This document shows, in pieces, positions 52,546 through 64,000 of a DNA stretch of 64,000 nt. Position numbers and translations under genes: made by a program. How positions within the stretch are numbered: the first letter of the stretch is position 1; the number at the start of each line of letters is the position of its first letter. The stretch comes from Rhea pennata (taxonomy: Eukaryota; Chordata; Aves; Rheiformes; Rheidae). The notes under the pieces are model-generated. The model did no database searches and was not told the DNA's origin. It saw only the letters and a program-made list of their open reading frames with translations. The stretch spans positions 160,609,801 to 160,673,800 of the forward strand of contig NC_084663.1 of the NCBI RefSeq assembly GCF_028389875.1, given 5' to 3'.

Positions 52546-53143
52546 TGTTTGTATAATATTCTCTGAGATGTCGGGGGGAAGAAAAAATCAGCATAATGTA
52601 CTGGCAAAAATCCCCAAACAGTTATGCATCTGTGAGCTACACCGCTGAGAAAACAACTGTGTGTGTGCACACCAGCAGGCACACGCAGACCGAAAAGGCA
52701 CTGAGTAATTGCTCAGGCTAAATCTGTGCCGTGCAGCTGGCCCCACACGGGGTAGGCGCGAGGCTGAGAGACGGAGAAAAGGGGGTCCTCAGAACGGGGA
52801 CATGGCAAGGACGCAACCGCGCCACCAAACCACTGCGTCCCGAGCAGAAAGCACACCGCAGTTGCAGATGGTGCTGCTGCAGTCAACAGGCCCACGGCCT
52901 TCAGTACCAGCAAGAGCAGCAGAGGAGTGTGTGTCTCCTCACGAAACACCTCTGTGTACCCTGAGCCACGGGATCCCATTTGTTACTGAACACACAGTTA
53001 AGAGAAAAATAAATAAAAAAAATCTTTTTTGAACACCCCCCTCTCTTCTTGCTTGATTATTTCTGTTACCCTAGTTCCCCTTCTGCAGACTAACGGCACA
53101 GCAAAGGATTGCTCCGATTCCACTCTTGTTTCAAAATGCTTCT

Positions 53144-53149
53144 TTTATT
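53144..53149 (-). terminator. MBNL2: MBNL2 distal poly(A) signal AATAAA
   Basis: The minus strand reads CTGAAATAAAAGAAGCATTT. A GU-rich downstream element follows. Composition changes from very AT-rich 3' UTR to mixed intergenic DNA at about this point, which supports it as the distal end. Confidence 0.65.
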
Positions 53150-53456
53150 TCAGTGGTTGTACATTGGGTGAATGAATTTAACGTCACAACAGAAATAGAA
53201 TGGCTATTTAACAGACCACTAGTAGTTATGCTGAAAAAGAGTGAATGAAGGGGTTTCTTTAACTGTTACTGAAATATTCATTGTAAGTGTTGTCAATTAT
53301 ACTGTATGAGAGAGGCAAACAAAAAGGTATTTTGGTGAGGTGCTGTATCTTTTAAAGAAAATAAACACTGAGACATCTCAAGTAACTTGAAATTGTATCT
53401 CAGCTACAGTATTCACTGTCTCTGTGTTGGCCCATCTCATGGTTCTTTTGGGGGGT

Positions 53457-53462
53457 TTTATT
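53457..53462 (-). terminator. MBNL2: Possible proximal MBNL2 poly(A) signal
   Basis: A second AATAAA hexamer on the minus strand, about 310 bp before the distal one. No clear downstream GU element was judged; it may be unused. Confidence 0.3.
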
Positions 53463-54704
53463 TGTTTTTTAATTAAACAAAGCATTTAAAATTTACTCAT
53501 TTTCTTTAGGCTTTTTAAAATATAAACAAAGTTTTGGCAAATAATATTTATACAGAAAAATAGTTTTAGATCTTCCCAAATTTTGAAATAGTCTATAAAA
53601 TTACTTTATAAATAAATAAAATGCAGAATCTGTTGTACACGTATTTGCACATCTCTGTAATTGCCTCCTTATTGTTAGCATAGGTTTGTACTTGTACAGC
53701 TTTTAGGAATATTACAAAGTCATAAAGTCGGAAAGTGGATCTCTTATTAAAAATACATTTCTCTTTTTTGTCTGTCAGTTTATCTGGATGAAAGGCCTGA
53801 TGTACTGAAGCTTTGTCATCCATGGGCAAAAAATAGTAGTATTGGATTAATTGTAAAAAACATAGAATAACAGTTATTTTGAAACATAAAAAGTTCACAC
53901 AAACAATGTTTTGAAGAGTTATCTACATAAAATATTTAAACAACATGGATAATTTACCATTTAGTATTATACAATAAGCTACCCAAATGCCTAAATTAAC
54001 TATTATAAAAAAATAAAAACAACTTTGACAGATATAGGCAAGTTGCAGTGTCAACTACCTAGTTATAATGACTGAGAAAGTCTACAAATATTAGTGTTTA
54101 ATAGTATATAATGGTGATACCTTAACTGCTAAAGTAACAAGTTAAGATACATTATTTTTCCACAAATTAAAACTAACGCAACGTTACAAGCACTATGTTA
54201 ATTTTACAATCGAATTGTGATTATTTTTTTCTTTCGGATGATCAGATCTCCAGCTTTATATATAAATAGATAGTAATTAGACATTGGACAAACAAGATTT
54301 AGCCCAGAAAGTAATTTCCTAGACAAATAATTATATGGTTAGTGCCTTCAGTCGTTCAGAACAGGCAGTGCTGCCGAAGTTTAAAATAGTTTACAATCAG
54401 TCTGAAGAGGTTAAGTTAAAATACTGCAATCACTAATAAAGTCCACATAGAAAACTTATGCCGCAAACAATTATACATAATATCCACTTAGAACAGCTGT
54501 CTTGTTTTTTAAACAATAATTTAAAAACTATGTAATTTATGTGATACATGTGCAACATATAAAATGTGAAATATGAAATATTTGGTACAATAGTGCTTGA
54601 AACAAATCTCAAATCAAACAAATGAAATTTTAATTATACATATATAATTACCTTGTAAATCAAAGTATTTAAAAAAGTAAACAACATTAAAATCTGCTTC
54701 ATCC

Positions 54705-54740
54705 ATATATATGTATGTATGTATATATAATATGTATATA
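54705..54740. repeat. TA/TGTA microsatellite in the MBNL2 3' UTR
   Basis: Interrupted ATAT, ATGT and GTAT units over about 36 bp. Likely length-variable. Confidence 0.75.
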
Positions 54741-55905
54741 ACTGTATTAAAGATATCTTCACACTTTTGTGACACAAAATATGTTTTTAAAGAAAAACAA
54801 TTAAAAGAACTATTTTTTCTCCACTCTAATCTGGTTACAATCTGATAATCCAATTTAAAAAAATGCAAATACAGTAATGATTTATGAAACTGAATCTCAT
54901 CCTACATTCTTAATGTTCAGTTAATAATCTAGATTAAAGTCACTTATCAAGTTTCAGTGACTAAACTGAATTTTAATTAAATTAGAATATCATACAAATC
55001 TCGTCATCTACACCTTCTTTTTCTCCTTTTGTTTGGTCTTTTTGTTTGATTTTACATTTATAGAAGTTGCTTAACAGCTTGGATCTTTTTGGTAACCCGA
55101 TTATGAGTTTGAAAGATTATTCGCTTCCTGTAAGATTAGACTGTTGGCATCAGGCTCACTTTCATCAAGTCTGATGTGACAAAATTTAGGCACTTCTGCA
55201 AAGTCTCTTTTAAAAACATTATAAATATACTTGTAAAATAATATTTTCAAGACTTTGTTCTTTTGGGGATTGAAGGGGGTATGAAGCTCATACTGTGCAA
55301 ATTTTTTAATTTTCTTCCGCTATTCTGCTATGATTCAAATGCAATTTCTCCATACAAGTTGAACATCAGCTATGTGCATCTAAAGAATTTGTGCTTTACT
55401 TTGGATTTCTGGCTAAAATATCTAAATTGGCAGGGGATGTCGCTTTGTTTCATTTTCTTTGTCTTGGAATCAACTCACTAGGGGAGCAAAACCAAGATTT
55501 TTAAACCAAGAAGAAACCCATTGATAATTGGGGTTAAAATTAAACCTGCAACTGGAATAAGATTTTAGCCAATACAAATTAATTATTGCTGAACTTGAAA
55601 GATTCATAAACACTGAATCTCACAAGACTAACTTAATTGGACTGTTTGCTGTAGGTTATAGTTATGGAGAAAAGACAATATTTGCAAGAAGTAAACTATG
55701 TTTAGAAAACCTTTAAAACTAAATGTTACCTTTTATGTCTTGAAACATCACAGCTGGTATCAGGTAGTTAACTATTTTAGGTTGGAATATAGTAAGCATA
55801 CCATATTTAATATTCATATATAACATAGCAGCACTAGCTTTTTTTTTCCTTTTTTTTTTTTTTTTTGAAGAGTTTGTGATTTGTCCGTCAGAACAAATTT
55901 GTTAC

Positions 55906-56033
55906 TTAGCATGCAGTTTGTGGCAACTCTAGAGAGGAGGAGACAGGATAGTATGTACAGTAACCGGGTTTTGCCATTCGCAGGGAGGCTTCTTGACATT
56001 CCATTCCGTTTCTGCTGATTATTTCAGGATTAT
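55906..56033 (-). CDS. MBNL2: MBNL2 terminal coding exon (C-terminal 42 codons of the SIELPQTAC-type isoform)
   Basis: On the minus strand, the acceptor TTCTTCGTTTCGTTAACAG (AG at 56034-56035) is followed by a frame reading (G)AT-N-P-E-I-I-S-R, then NGMECQEASL, then YCTYYPVSSS and finally LELPQTAC before TAA (55906-55908). Human MBNL2, as I recall it, has one isoform ending with the near-identical NGMECQ...YCTYYPVSSSIELPQTAC, and MBNL2 lies directly upstream of RAP2A on human 13q32, so identity is strong. Muscleblind-like proteins bind YGCY RNA through CCCH zinc fingers and control alternative splicing and mRNA localisation; those fingers are encoded in upstream exons outside the window. This exon adds a Cys/Tyr/Ser-rich C-terminus with no zinc finger. 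The first base of the Asp codon must come from the upstream exon. It was missed by simple ORF calling because it has no internal start of its own. Confidence 0.93.
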
Positions 56034-59000
56034 CTGTTAACGAAACGAAGAAGTGATTGCACTTTCAGGTGACGTTATGACAGCAATTTGCCAAACCGTG
56101 CGGTTTTGGCCTAATTAAGTAAGGCATAGTTTGTACAAGAGAGCATCCCACATTCTTACGCTGGTTTATAAAAGCATTTGCGTTTCACAAACCTGGTCGT
56201 CTTCCTCCCAATTATACCTCCTCAAATGCATAAGAGCGGACACAAGGGATGTTTTACATATCAAAATAGCAGAAAGGTGCGAGAGCGCCGGGCCAACGTG
56301 GCCGAGGAAGGGCCCTGCAACGTGAGGCCAATCCTTACAGGCGCCGGGCGCCCTTAGCACCCTTCAATGCCAAAAGGAGGAGAAGGGGCTCTGTGCTTCT
56401 CGAGGAGACTGAGAATGAAAACTGCATCAGTGTTCACTGCTATCTGAAAGCTCAGATCCATGCCCCATAGTATCAGGAAAGATGGGGAGAAAAAAGGGTG
56501 GAGGCAGGGCCACCCATCACTCTCAAGCAGAAAAATGTACTGAGCTGGATATTTTCAATATGTCAAAGCATTTTTTTCAATGCATTTTTAGCAACCACTG
56601 ATTTCCTAAAAATTATCTGCAGGTCAATGAAATGGAGAGTTTTCTCCCATTTCCTCATGTCAGGAGATCCCAAGGAATGATGAGAACAGGACTCTGGTGA
56701 GCACAGCTAGTGGCTGACCTTGCTAGTTTACCTTCAGATGTTTCAAACTGAGGGCGAAGCAACCATTTTACAGAGGTGAGCTGCTGTGCTTCCAATACCC
56801 CAAAGGCGAACAGCAGAGCATGCACAGCACTCTTTAAAAACAAGAAACTCAGCCAGCTCACAGGATTGGAAAACAATCCAGATTTCTATCGTCTGCCTAG
56901 AACGGCTATCAGTGAACGTGATGTTAAAAGCAAGCAGCATGATGTTTCCTCACACCACTGCTACATCTGTACTCCAGACTAAAGTACAAGTCTGCAAGAC
57001 ATCAGAGTGAAACACTTGCTTTCACTGTTTAATTTGGCATTCAGCATATTTTTAAATTGTACTTGTAGGTAGTAAGCAAGACAGTCATGACAGCACTCTG
57101 ACCTACTTGTGCATTACAAAGATAGACTGCTGTTTAATGTAATCTGTATTTTAAAAGGGAAAAAATAGTTTGAAAATAACTTTAGCAACATACTACCTCT
57201 GACATACAGATCGCTAAAAAAGAAACACGCCTCACTGCATGGAAGACACTTACTCTAGTCATCTATGAGATCACATTTGAACCCACCTCGCAACCATAAA
57301 TGCCTGCAGCCACTGTGTGAATCATGTCCTGAAACTGAGTGGAATGTTTTGTTTTAGGTACGTTGTGCTGCGAAGACAGTTAACTATTCCAGACAACTGC
57401 CAAGACACCTCTGTTCAATTAAATAATTGTCAATGATGTGAAGCATTGGCAGGAGCCACACAAATGCTGTCACACCTAAGCGTCGCCCCCCTCTCTTCCG
57501 GCGGACTTTGGGAAGAGCTCTGTGCTGGTGGGACAACATATTCAAAACATGTGAACCCACTTTCTAAGGCACCCACAATTTGTCCATTCTGTTCAAGCTT
57601 TGCACCCCTTAAATAATCCACTTGCTCTGAGTTGGAAACATACTTAGATGCAAGAAACAGTCTCCAGCAATATCTGGTATCTGTACGTAACTACAAGCTC
57701 CCTGATCCTACATAACCCACTGGCATGCCAAAACACATTTTATCATCAGTCCCGATAATCTGGCAACACTCAAAGCCCAGTTGTAATGATAACCTGTTGC
57801 TGCAAAGGGCTTAATATTTAAATATATGATGCATAAAATAAGGATATATATTTTTAATGACTTCCACTCATTGTAAGTTTGTTAGGTTTTTTTGGTCTAT
57901 CTTCTGTTTCCTGTTGAAATAATAAAGAAATATTTTTGCTGAAATAATAAAGCCCCTACTGTGATAAAATCCTGGTCCATTTACAGCATTGTGGCTTGAT
58001 AGTAAGTACAAAGAATATAGCCATGCTGAAAATAAGAAGTGACAAAGATTATCAGCACTGTTATTTTTAGCATGTTACAGCCCAATATGTCAATGTAATT
58101 AATACAAGCAGCTTTAGCAATACGGGCTTAACCATAATCACACAAATGCATTTAAGGGATCCTATAGTCTAATTTAATGGAACACAGCCTGAAATCTAAT
58201 CAATTTAAAGAAATTAGAATTTCATATACTGCAGCTGCCTATATCCTCTGCTAGTTTTTGAGGAGATACAGCTTGTATTTTTCTACAGCTTTTTTCTCCC
58301 TGTACCACAGTTTCAGAGGTACATACGGAGGAAAGACAGAAAGAGCTGACTGCCCCTTTTCGCAAGATATCCTGAAAGGTCAAATGTCTCTGCAAGCCTG
58401 ACACCCCCAATTCCCCCAAAACATATGCCAGAAGGGGCAGTGGGTATGATCCTGGACTGTATCGCTAGAAGAGAGTGGGGCTGTCCATGTGTGTCCCTCA
58501 CGCAGGCTCCCTGGGGCACTTGCCTAACCTCACTCAAAACTCAAGAATCAGCAAAGACAAGGTTGGCACTTTGCACATGTAGGTGAGCACCTCCCGTTTT
58601 GGTGGCTCCAGCTGCAGCTGCAGCTCACCCTCCTGCACGTTTCTGTGGTGACCAGTGGCTACGGAGCCAGCTCCTTCCTATAGCAACTTCCTCGCTGCAC
58701 TGCCACTTCTGCAGGGGATGTAACTAGGGCACGTTGCACCCTGGCTATTTCTAGTATATGTAGGAGTCCTGCCAGGGAGAAAAGAAAAAGCTCAAGTCTC
58801 TCCTCAGAACAAGATTCTCCAGTGCAGAGACTCAGAGTTGAGAAGCTATGTTTTCTTTTTTTAACCTTAGCCACAGAGTGTAAAATGCATCCCATAGTCT
58901 TTAATTATACTCTATATGCTCACACTCTATTTCTCAAAAAGTATCACATCTCTACCATAGCTATATACACATGCAGCAGCTTCTGCAACTGTTTTTGCAG

Positions 59001-62000
59001 TGTCTGACACAGAAACATAAAATACTAAACTACTTTACAAGGCAAACACACTGTGAACCTCTCCTGTTTAGTTTACATTCAAAGTAATAAACTGCGGGTA
59101 CATGTAGGCTAAGCCTGCACCACTGCTAATTGCCTCACCTCTTGCATGTTGAAAAAAGGAGAAATTGTACAGAACATATCGACCAAAGAACATATTTGCA
59201 GATACGTATTACAGGGGAGACTCCCTTATTACTTGCAGATAGGTCCAACCGCCTTCCTGTTCACTACTGTTTGAAGAATGAGATCTCAAATGTATGCGTA
59301 CATGACTCATTTTCAGTGATACTATTATTTTCATTATACATCACAGTAACTTTTGTTAGACATAATGTAGTCACTTTTATCATAGTAAATGTAAACATAA
59401 AAAAGAAAATAAGACTATCTGTGGGGTATGTGTGCATGCATGCACTTGTGTACACACATACTGCCACGTGTAAAGATGGCTCAAGCATGAGAGTGCACTT
59501 TCTCATCCTCTGCATGGGTAAGACCATACACACATCCATAGGCATGGATACAGATGTGCATGAAAACACACTGCCACTGCACTAATAGATCCAAAAAGAA
59601 CACTACTTCTAGCAAAAGCAGAACGGCCCAGTACTTATAACCTGGGATATTTATGTATATACCACGTAGGATTTAAGAACAGTGAGAGCATTTCTTGAGG
59701 TAATCACAGACATAGGGTATGCTCTCCATTGCCTTCTCAGCTGGTACCTGTTGAGGCGATGTGGCAGAAAGAATGCCACTCTGTAGCATCAAATCACTAA
59801 TTGTTGGCACAGTTGTGCCAGTGTTAGTTGCTAGGTCTCAATGAAACTGGTGAGACATACCGTAGATCAAAATTTCTGCAAAATACTTTCTAATTGCCAA
59901 GAAATCTTTGCTCTTCCAAATTTGCCACCTCTAAAAATATTGTAGGCTCCCAAATGCCATGACTTTCTCTCCTGTCTATAAAAGCACGGCTCATTTAAAC
60001 TTTTACAAGCCTTCAGGCCCTGTAAAGCACTGCAGTGTCATTAAGCCCACTGCGTAACATAGATTCCCCATTAATTTAGCCAGGGCAACCTCGGATATTC
60101 CTAATGGTGATACAACTCGGCGGTGCGCTCCATGGGAAACACAACCCAGAGGTATGCTACTGTCAATGCTTTCAGTTTCTCATCAAAATACTAGTCTGCT
60201 CTATGTAGTGCACAGCTCCACAGCAGCCTGGAATTTCTTTCAACCCTGCAAAGACGGCTGTAGCTGGTTATTGTCTCAAGACTGAAAAGGTAAAATTCAA
60301 GAAGCTTTTTATAATAAGCTGGAAATTCAAACTTTGTGAACTCTTTTCTGGCATCTGGATTACTAAGTGCATTGCTTTAGTCAATATAGTTCACAGAATT
60401 TTCTTATCCATATAACCTAAAATCACGACTGCACACTATGAATTCAGCAATTCTGAATTTGGCTTGAGATCTTGATTGCTGCAACTCATGAAGATTCTTT
60501 TTTCTCTGATAGTTTCTGTGTTAAGTACTCTTTCCAGTCCCATACTTAGTATACATCCATGAATCTAGAAAATTTTAATCTAAAAATTTTAAAATCCAGC
60601 ATGAATTTGGTGTACATGATCTTTAGCACTGCAGCGAAAAAGATCAGTCACAGTGGTCAGCAGAAAAACATGATTTTACTGCATCTCTGAGATGTTTCTC
60701 TTTAAGAAGTTTTGAAATTATTTCTCCAAATTACACTTCGCTCTGTAAGTGTTAATACATTCGAAGACAGGATTAAAACTGCACCTGACCTCCATATTGC
60801 AAAGCATCTGTCCCTCCAAAAATGTACTCATACTCAGCAAGTATCTCAGACTACTCAGCCTTCTGTCTGTACAGCAATAGAGTAATAGGAGTTTCCTGAA
60901 GACAAGATTCAACTCGCATGACTCTGAACACGTAAGCCTCAGTTGGTCACTCAGTCTTAAATCTACCTACCCAGTATCAGGAGACATGTCATCCTCTGAT
61001 GGTGCTTTTTTCTCTCCACTAAATGTAAGAGTCTATGACAAACAGTTCATATTGAGATATTTAACTTTCAGACACTTGCATCAGTGCAGATGAATCCTAC
61101 CACAATAACATTTTCTATTTTCATGTTTTTCATATGAGCAGAAGAACGGACAGATATATCTGGGATATACATTCAAAAAGACAGGTAGTTTCAGACAGTC
61201 TGCTCCTATCAGGCTATCTCATAACTTCTTCCATGTTCTAAAAATAAAACTAACATGAAGGATTTCTTCCCTTTGACATGAAACCCACAACTATTTATAT
61301 TTCTTCATGCCTTTGCGAAGTGCATTCATCTCTGTATTTTTCATTTTCTCTTAAAATGCTCTTCTGTGGCATGTGCTTTGTCCTTTTTTCCCAAATTAAA
61401 GTTTTTCTTTTTCAATCAAAAGTGGAAAAGGATGAGTAAATGTTCAGACATTTAATGAAAGTAATCATCACCATATCAGCTATGCTTATATAAATTTTAT
61501 ATAGCCTTACAGATTGACTTTTTTGCCCCGTACTTCTCCTTGGCTGCAGTAGCAGCACCTCCATGGAGCACCAAATAGAGCTTTTTAAACCTCTACTCCA
61601 GGACATCCATTTATGATCTTCCAAGGCATGTGATCTGACACTGTCCTCAGCTAGCTAACAGCTAAGATGGCTCGAAATTTCACTGATCCTACCAGTATAA
61701 CCTTAAAAACAACCTGCCTTCTCTGAAAATTAAGAGTAGCAAGGTGCTTGCTTACACTCCTTGTCTCTCCCACCTTCATTATTGTAACTTCTCTTTTACT
61801 GGTCTTGACATTAGCTGTAATCCCCTATTTGAAGTCCCTTCCTGATTGTCCTAGCTACATCATAGCTTGTCACTCTCCCAGGAGTCCCCCTCTCTTACCT
61901 CTATTAAACACATTTGCACATTTATGTATCCCTTCACCTATCATGCCTGCCTCACTGATCTGTCCATGTCCACATTCAAAACCGCCAACAATGCCATTAC

Positions 62001-64000
62001 TGATTGTCACTAGTTTGTACTGCTACCATTTCTCTCTACAGTGTCATCCACAAGCACTGCAAAAGAAAAAATGAACAAAAGCCCCCCCAAAACAAAACAA
62101 GGAACTACTAAGAGAATTGGACAGTCTGGTTGCAACCACCTTGTCAATCCTGCTACTCCCCGCTGATAACTTCATACAAACCTGTTCATAAACATACTAA
62201 GCTCCATTTTCCGTCACCAAGTTCCTTCTTCTGCCGCTCTTACCAGAGGTTGCTCATTCTTCTGATGGCTAGAAACCTTGTTCTCCTTTCCAGCATTTTG
62301 ACTGAATGTCTACACCTGCCCCCCACGCCACTAACTGTAGACCTCTTCTTAATCTTATAGAGAGCGGATTTTATCTTCTTGTTTCTTCACTAATCCAATG
62401 CATTTCCATCACATTTGTCTATTTTGCTCATCAACGACAATACCTCGAATTCATACAAATACGGCGAGCTCTCTAGGTCTCAGATGATCTCCTTGGTCAC
62501 CTGCTCATCCAGTAACTAACATAGTGGGCTTAAGGTGTTTCCTGAGCTGTGGAGGTCCTACTTGTTTGCCATATATCACAGCTCATCCTCTGACACTGCT
62601 ATTCTAGTGCCCTGCCTTCACCTCCATCTTCTTTCCTAAATCTGTGTATCCTCAGTTCTGTCTGTTCCAGTTCCATGGTGCTTCCAGGACCATCTACCCT
62701 TCTGCCCACCTGCCACTGCTGAGGTAAAATGCCTACCCATTTGGTTACTCATATTTCTTTGGGTCTGCCAACATTTATACATATCCCATGTAATTGGATT
62801 ATTACCAGTCAAAACACACAGAACTGTACATTGTCACAGCCAGTGTGATTTGAGAAACACATAATCACATACCCCTGCAAACTAATTCAATCAAGTTTTT
62901 TTGGGATACAATATAATAATGTTTTATCAGTGAAAATCCAAAGCATTAGCCAATGGGAGAAATACAGACTTCATTCTTACAGCTACAGGAGGAATAAGAA
63001 AAATATCAGCTTCACAAATAAATATTTTTAGAGTATTTGGTTCCTTTTATAGGGAAAAATATTAGTGATCTCATAAATAGTAAAGATCCATTTCTCATTA
63101 AACCAAGATAACAATTCCTAATTCTTTTATCCCTCTTTTATTCAGTCTGTTTGGGTAAAAGACTTGAACTCCTACACCAGGAGCTGATAATACGTATCTG
63201 GAAATGGCTGAGGGTCAGATATTCATGCTGAGGTGGACATATCCTGCCAGGATACTTTCATTCCATTAGGCACAAGCTGTTGGCCATTACAGTATTATAA
63301 AGTTGACAGAGATATCGTCTGAATTTGGCTCTTCTTGATGATTTTAAAGTAAAGATCAAGGCTACTATGGGAACCCCCGAAGACTTCAGGATTCAGCAAC
63401 ACCATTCTTCTCATTTAATATAACAAGGTTCAAAAGAGAGTCCAAAACGACTAGTGCTGCTAACTCCTTGGCACACTTACGAGCTTTAATAGGTATTTCC
63501 TCAAACAGTACTTTATCATATTTAAGTGTAACTTAATAGGTATTTACTCACTTCCAAGAAACAGGATTAGTTGCTTTTAAAATCAAAGCAACCTGGTCTT
63601 ATATGTTCTTCTCAAAAATAATAAATAATGCAGTCCTTAAAACTGATCATAACGTACTCTAATATGTTCTACCAAAATTCATTTTTTATTAACTGCACAG
63701 GCAACAAATGGACTGCATAGAAACGAAAAAACCACTGCTATAATATTTTAGGAGCACTCTTTTGAATAGCCACTCAATATTACTTTTCAGAAGGTCTGAG
63801 TGAGTGCAATCATCTGTATTTTTCACTTCCTATTTTTAGGTGATTTTCTTTCTCTTCTTGAATTTTAGAAACTCCCGTAACAGGCTTACACAGAGGAACT
63901 GAGAGAACAAAGGAGTGAAAGATCAAGCACGCGTTGTGCATTCTTTATGAAAACATCTGTATTTCTCTTGTAAAAAAGAGTGCTACTTCTTCAAGCCTGA
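56034..64000 (-). other. MBNL2: MBNL2 intron upstream of the last exon (partial)
   Basis: From the acceptor at 56034-56035 to the window edge, no sequence encodes a recognisable MBNL2 segment: neither the CMTPATS-type exon nor an alternative VTQM-type C-terminus was found by eye. The intron therefore appears to extend beyond 64000. It holds a CpG-containing patch near 56.27-56.36 kb, a pyrimidine-rich block at about 61.74-62.75 kb with an L2-like motif, and otherwise ordinary AT-rich DNA. Confidence 0.8.
61740..62130 (+). repeat. Possible degraded L2-type LINE remnant
   Basis: One plus-strand frame (61747-61809) reads LAYTPCLSHLHYCNFSFTGL followed by D. This resembles the 'SRLDYCNSLLTGLP' block near the end of L2/CR1-clade reverse transcriptases. 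The sequence after it is CT-rich, as L2 3' parts are, with TCTTACCTCTATTAAACACA and TCACTGATCTGTCCATG. A stop follows about eight codons later, so it is not coding. The call rests on one motif and composition, and chance is possible. Confidence 0.35.

Larger units (their letters stand above)
32301..53119. other. Intergenic region between RAP2A and MBNL2
   Basis: About 20.8 kb between the RAP2A CpG island and the MBNL2 polyadenylation site. No ORF here shows a recognisable domain or codon-usage pattern; the longest (about 150 codons) are isolated and arbitrary. I recognise a decayed CR1 at about 40.08-40.62 kb, a MIR-like remnant at about 52.4 kb and simple repeats. I saw no tRNA B-box or rRNA. 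Enhancers or lncRNA exons could be present but cannot be called from sequence alone. Confidence 0.8.
53120..55905 (-). other. MBNL2: MBNL2 3' untranslated region
   Basis: About 2.8 kb of very AT-rich sequence follows the MBNL2 stop codon on the minus strand. It ends at a canonical AATAAA (53144-53149) with a GU-rich stretch (TTTGCTGTGCCGTTAGTCTG) about 50 nt further on. Another AATAAA is at 53457-53462, so alternative ends are possible. An A-rich tract (about 55840-55866) starts some 40 nt after the stop codon, and a TA/TG microsatellite lies near 54705-54740. Chance ORFs of 60-100 codons here, rich in Phe, Tyr and Ile, reflect composition. Long AT-rich 3' UTRs are typical of MBNL genes. The cleavage position is inferred. 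Confidence 0.82.

Noticed and set aside
53593-54868. Minus-strand ORFs rich in Phe, Tyr and Ile
   Set aside because: They lie in the AT-rich MBNL2 3' UTR and reflect base composition only.
59130-59585. 151-codon plus-strand ORF in the MBNL2 intron with a hydrophobic stretch
   Set aside because: The hydrophobic segment comes from T-rich codons; no MBNL2 similarity, no splice sites judged convincing, and the opposite strand is equally open.
1-64000. CRISPR arrays, operons, prophage or insertion sequences, tRNA or rRNA genes
   Set aside because: No regularly spaced direct repeats, no bacterial-type gene packing, no A/B-box pairs or rRNA stretches were seen; the window is vertebrate nuclear DNA.

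Overview
This is a stretch of vertebrate nuclear DNA, most likely from a bird. Three observations support that. The only two multi-exon genes are intact, intron-containing vertebrate genes (RAP2A and MBNL2). The repeats are sparse and include 5'-truncated CR1 LINEs, one ending in the typical short tandem tail, plus old MIR-like SINE remnants. The introns and intergenic spacing look compact. A non-avian reptile is not excluded. Nothing looks prokaryotic or viral, and almost every listed open reading frame of 60-170 codons is a chance ORF in AT-rich noncoding DNA.

Layout, left to right. Positions 1-3373 are the last exon of RAP2A on the minus strand: 3' UTR, then codons 105-183 ending in the CAAX box CNIQ. 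Positions 3374-30933 are the single RAP2A intron (about 27.6 kb), holding two CR1 fragments, several MIR-like remnants, simple repeats and an isolated CpG-rich block at about 16.06-16.40 kb. Positions 30934-31247 are RAP2A coding exon 1. It lies inside a strong CpG island (about 30.43-32.3 kb) that holds the promoter. Positions 32.3-53.1 kb are intergenic, with an old CR1 remnant and a MIR-like remnant. Positions 53.1-56.03 kb are the last exon of MBNL2 on the minus strand: about 2.8 kb of AT-rich 3' UTR and the C-terminal 42 codons of one isoform. From 56.03 kb to the end is the last MBNL2 intron upstream of that exon, with no further coding exon that I could recognise.

The two genes are in the same orientation, MBNL2 upstream of RAP2A. 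This is the order I recall for human chromosome 13q32, so it is conserved synteny rather than an operon-like link. RAP2A is a membrane-anchored Ras-family GTPase and MBNL2 is an RNA-binding splicing regulator. Nothing in the sequence suggests that they act together.

I did not find a convincing undescribed system. The most check-worthy items are the intronic CpG-rich block, paired GGGCC pentanucleotide arrays flanking RAP2A exon 1, a 28-bp tandem duplication in the RAP2A 3' UTR, X-box-like dyads in the RAP2A promoter, and a pyrimidine-rich block in the MBNL2 intron with an L2-like reverse-transcriptase motif.
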